Source: Thermaceae bacterium (GTDB lineage Bacteria; Deinococcota; Deinococci; Deinococcales; Marinithermaceae). From it: DNA of 51,069 nucleotides. A model generated the notes under the pieces. The model saw nothing but the letters and a program-made list of their open reading frames with translations, was not told where the DNA came from and searched no databases. The stretch covers positions 1-51,069 of the forward strand of contig JAMOUW010000016.1 in NCBI GenBank assembly GCA_027067955.1. The letters are read 5' to 3'. Position 1 is the stretch's first letter, and every line of letters starts with the position of its first letter. Below are positions 47,811 to 51,069 of the stretch, piece after piece. Both the position numbers and the translations under genes were made by a program.

Positions 47811-48902
47811 CTACTCACTGGCGGCCTGGCGCGCCAACCGCAGGAAATAGCGGGCGCTGGTGTCGTCGGGATCTAGCTCAACCGCCCGCTCGTAGGCGCG
47901 CACCGCCTCCTGATAGCGCCCTTGTTCGTAACGCACCCTTCCCAACCAGCGCCAGGCCTTGGCGTATCCCGGATCCGCTTCCACGGCCTTTACGAACCAC
48001 GCCGCAGCTTCCTCGACCTTCCCCTGTTCGTACGCGGCAACCCCCTTGAAAAAGGCGGCGGCAGCGGATATGCCCACTCCGGACGCCTCACGGGCGAGCT
48101 TCAGGAAGTGGCGCGCGTCGGCCGGGTTGCCCTCCAGCTCGATCACCTTCTCCCAGTGAGGTACGGCCTCGGCCGGCATACCTGCATCCATGTAGCTGCG
48201 CGCCAGCCAGCGGTGAGCCTCGGACCAACCAGGCGCCAGCTGCACTGCTTTCTTGAACTCCTGAATCGCAGTGGCGTAGTCACCCGCTTCCCAGGCGGCG
48301 TAGCCCTGATAAAAGGCCTTCACCGCCCCGGTCCCGAACCTGGACATCTTCTCGGCCTGCTCGGCAAAGTACTTGTTGCGCGGGCTCGGATTTACACTGG
48401 CCGCCCTGCGCCAGTATTCGGCGGCGCGGGCGCCGTCGCCCTGCTCCAGGTAGATGCGCCCCAGCCAGGCCAGGGCCTCTTCGTTCCTGGGTTCCATTGC
48501 CAGAGCACGCTTGAAGTAGCTCCTGGCCGCTTCAACGTCCCCCCGCTGGTACGCCAGAAAGCCCAGCGCCCGTAGCGCTTCGGCCAGCGGCTCGGGGCTG
48601 GAATCCTCCGCCAGTTCCAGATAGCGCTCCCAGGCCTTCTCGGCCCTGCTCCACCAGCCGGTGGTGGTGTAAATCTCGGCCAGGGTCCGCCATACCTCAG
48701 GAGCTTCGGGGTCCAGCCGCGCCGCTTCCTCGGCCCTGGCTATAGCCTGGGACCAGAGGGGTTTATCGGGAAAGTGCTGCTCGTAAGTTTGCCTGGCCTC
48801 GGCCATCAAGGCTTGAGCCTCGCTGAGCCGCTTGGCCGCCTCCGGTTTTAGCGCCAGAGCCGGCGCCGACAAAATCAGCAAAATAAATAGCGCGCGCACC
48901 AT
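47811..48902 (-). CDS. Exported tetratricopeptide-repeat protein
   Basis: 363 residues with a signal peptide (MVRALFILLILSAPALALK) and at least five TPR-type repeats, such as AEALRALGFLAYQRGDVEAARSYFKRAL and AKAWRWLGRVRYEQGRYQEAVRAYERAVELDP. Such repeats are scaffolds for protein contacts; it probably works in the periplasm. AGGAGG is 6 nt before the ATG. It lies opposite the pheST promoter region. Confidence 0.85.
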   Translation of the reverse strand: MVRALFILLILSAPALALKPEAAKRLSEAQALMAEARQTYEQHFPDKPLWSQAIARAEEAARLDPEAPEVWRTLAEIYTTTGWWSRAEKAWERYLELAEDSSPEPLAEALRALGFLAYQRGDVEAARSYFKRALAMEPRNEEALAWLGRIYLEQGDGARAAEYWRRAASVNPSPRNKYFAEQAEKMSRFGTGAVKAFYQGYAAWEAGDYATAIQEFKKAVQLAPGWSEAHRWLARSYMDAGMPAEAVPHWEKVIELEGNPADARHFLKLAREASGVGISAAAAFFKGVAAYEQGKVEEAAAWFVKAVEADPGYAKAWRWLGRVRYEQGRYQEAVRAYERAVELDPDDTSARYFLRLARQAASE

Positions 48903-49075
48903 CTTTTTCCTCCTGGCTAAAGACTACCGCAAGTATTTATGAGTCTGTATCGACCGCCGAAAACCAAGATACCCGCTTCGAACACGTTCGCCGCACAACA
49001 GCCAGGTCTTTCGGAGCAGATATCCGTTTCGTCCGTTCCGGGGGAAAAGAAAAATACTTCGAAAGCAGTTCTGCC

Positions 49076-49104
49076 TGGCAAAGAAGGTCAGCAGGCGGTA
49101 TACT
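49076..49104 (+). promoter_or_regulatory. pheST promoter
   Basis: TGGCAA (49076-49081), a 17-bp spacer and TATACT (49099-49104). Transcription would start near 49111, giving a leader of about 100 nt before pheS that begins with the Phe leader peptide. Confidence 0.7.
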
Positions 49105-49113
49105 ACGCCCAGA

Positions 49114-49145
49114 ATGCGGGTTCGCGGGTTCTTTTTTAGCTACTA

Positions 49146-49146
<1 letters not shown>
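49114..49146 (+). CDS. Phenylalanine leader peptide of pheST
   Basis: A 10-residue frame, MRVRGFFFSY, with three adjacent Phe codons (TTC TTT TTT, 49129-49137) then Ser and Tyr, ending with TAG 49144-49146. It lies 9 nt after the -10 hexamer, so it would be nearly leaderless. It resembles the E. coli pheM leader peptide, in which scarcity of charged Phe-tRNA stalls the ribosome and lets pheST be transcribed. Function is inferred from position and composition. Confidence 0.6.
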
Positions 49147-50226
<1,080 letters not shown>

Positions 50227-50236
50227 GAGGCCCCTG

Positions 50237-51069
50237 ATGAACGTACCCTATTCCTGGTTACGCGAATTCCTGCCCGGCCTGCCCGAACCCGAAGCCCTGC
50301 GCGAGGTACTCGACAGCCTGGGGCTGGCGGTGGAGGAGGTGCGCCACCTGCCCGCGCCGCCCGCGGGCGTCGTCTTCGGCCGGGTGCTGAAGGCCGAAGA
50401 GGTGGCCGGAACCGAACTCAAGAAACTCGAGGTCGACGTTGGCCGCGAGATAATCACCCTAATCAGCGGCGCGCCGAACGCCCGCGCCGGCATCGGCCTG
50501 GCGGTGGCCCGCCCCGGGGTGGTGCTGCCTGACGGAACCGAAATTGCCGAGCGCGAGATTCGCGGCCTGACGAGCGAGGGCATGGCCCTCAGCCCGGCGG
50601 AGATGGGCGTGGGCGAGTACGCCGGAGGCCTCTTGGAGCTGCCGGCGGATGCGCTCGAGCCCGGCCGCGAGCTGGCCGAGGTCTGGCCGGCGGAGGTCGT
50701 CTTCGAACTGGAGCTGACCCCCAACCGCGCCGACGCCTTCAGCGTGCTGGGGGTGGCCCGCGACCTGGCGGCCAAGCTGGAGCTGGAGCTGGTCGAGCCT
50801 CTCCTGGAGGTCGAAGAAAGCCCCGTTACCCGCTTCGTGACCGTCGAGGTGGCCGACCCCGAAGGCTGCGACCGCTACCTGGCCCGCTACGCCGGCGACT
50901 TGCAGATTGGCCCCAGCCCGCTCGAGGCCCAGCGTAAGCTGCTGGCCGCCGGCCTGCGGCCCATCAACAACGTCGTCGACGCCACCAACTACACCATGTG
51001 GGAGCTGGGCAACCCGCTGCACGCCTTCGACCTGGAAGAGGTCGCCGGCGGCATCGTCGTCCGCCGCGC
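50237..51069 (+). CDS. pheT: Phenylalanyl-tRNA synthetase beta subunit (3' end cut by the window)
   Basis: Begins MNVPYSWLREFLPGLPEPEALREVL and continues open to the last base. The B1 and tRNA-binding (EMAP-like) part is visible, including EVAGTELKKLEVDVG and SGAPNARAGIGLAVARPGVVLPDG; then ELTPNRADAFSVLGVARDLAA and DATNYTMWELGNPLHAFDL. AGGAGG is 7 nt before the ATG. The family has about 780-800 residues, so about a third is present. Confidence 0.93.
   Translation, partial: MNVPYSWLREFLPGLPEPEALREVLDSLGLAVEEVRHLPAPPAGVVFGRVLKAEEVAGTELKKLEVDVGREIITLISGAPNARAGIGLAVARPGVVLPDGTEIAEREIRGLTSEGMALSPAEMGVGEYAGGLLELPADALEPGRELAEVWPAEVVFELELTPNRADAFSVLGVARDLAAKLELELVEPLLEVEESPVTRFVTVEVADPEGCDRYLARYAGDLQIGPSPLEAQRKLLAAGLRPINNVVDATNYTMWELGNPLHAFDLEEVAGGIVVRR

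Noticed and set aside
48939-49139. A 66-residue open frame left of pheS
   Set aside because: No ribosome binding site and mixed composition; the shorter leader peptide in another frame has a better promoter and context.

Overview
The window is a gene-dense, GC-rich piece of bacterial chromosome. It most likely comes from Thermales (Deinococcus-Thermus), possibly a genus near Oceanithermus, Marinithermus or Meiothermus. The evidence is an omega subunit with the Thermus-type start MAEPGIDKL, a methyltransferase-like protein with PAHR in place of PCHR as I remember for a Thermus homolog, B12-dependent ribonucleotide reductase, a ComZ/PilX-like pilin operon and many leaderless promoters. The genus is a guess. 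I see no phage, insertion sequence, CRISPR array or rRNA. There is one tRNA gene.

Layout. 1-420: non-coding, with hairpins and short repeats. 421-4868 (-): B12-dependent ribonucleotide reductase and a GH13 amylase. 4960-9834 (+): gmk-rpoZ-coaBC-argR-marC-thrB and a DUF4388 gene. 9864-10942 (+): a TetR regulator coupled to an alkyltransferase-like protein. 10920-13928 (-): LapA-like protein, MoaD-like protein and acuA-acuB-acuC. 13968-16739 (+): glyA and der. 16877-18710: a sirtuin and a K+ channel, divergent. Then come NAD(P)HX repair (18714-20174), an unrecognised 142-residue protein, sdhCDAB (20743-23957), a DJ-1/PfpI protein, a dynamin-like GTPase, tRNA-Ile, a lipoprotein and an envelope protein. 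27723-30810 (-): argF-argC-argJ, divergent from marR and an MFS exporter. 33114-36838 (-): pduO, an ABC exporter and plsY. Then alr with an ACT protein, an exported hydratase-like protein, crcB-DUF190, a four-gene type IV pilin operon (40305-44348), tgt, uraA, a DUF533 protein, a TPR protein and pheST. pheT runs off the right end.

How the genes fit together. PduO makes the adenosylcobalamin that the reductase needs. AcuA/AcuC and the sirtuin are a protein acetylation and deacylation set. ArgR is encoded 23 kb from an argFCJ promoter that carries ARG-box-like sequence.

The most distinctive signals are regulatory. Eight genes have a TANNNT -10 hexamer exactly 6 nt before the start codon and no Shine-Dalgarno sequence; three more have 7 nt. 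Two divergent gene pairs are packed into about 40 bp with interlocked promoters. pheST is preceded by a 10-codon leader ORF, MRVRGFFFSY, just downstream of a good promoter. uraA has an intrinsic terminator between its only visible promoter and its ribosome binding site, with duplicated pairing segments that suggest a switch. Several proteins lack family-defining residues: the CoaC flap cysteine, the Atl acceptor cysteine, the K+ filter GYG (here GYS), and the MoaD-like Gly-Gly, which is not terminal.
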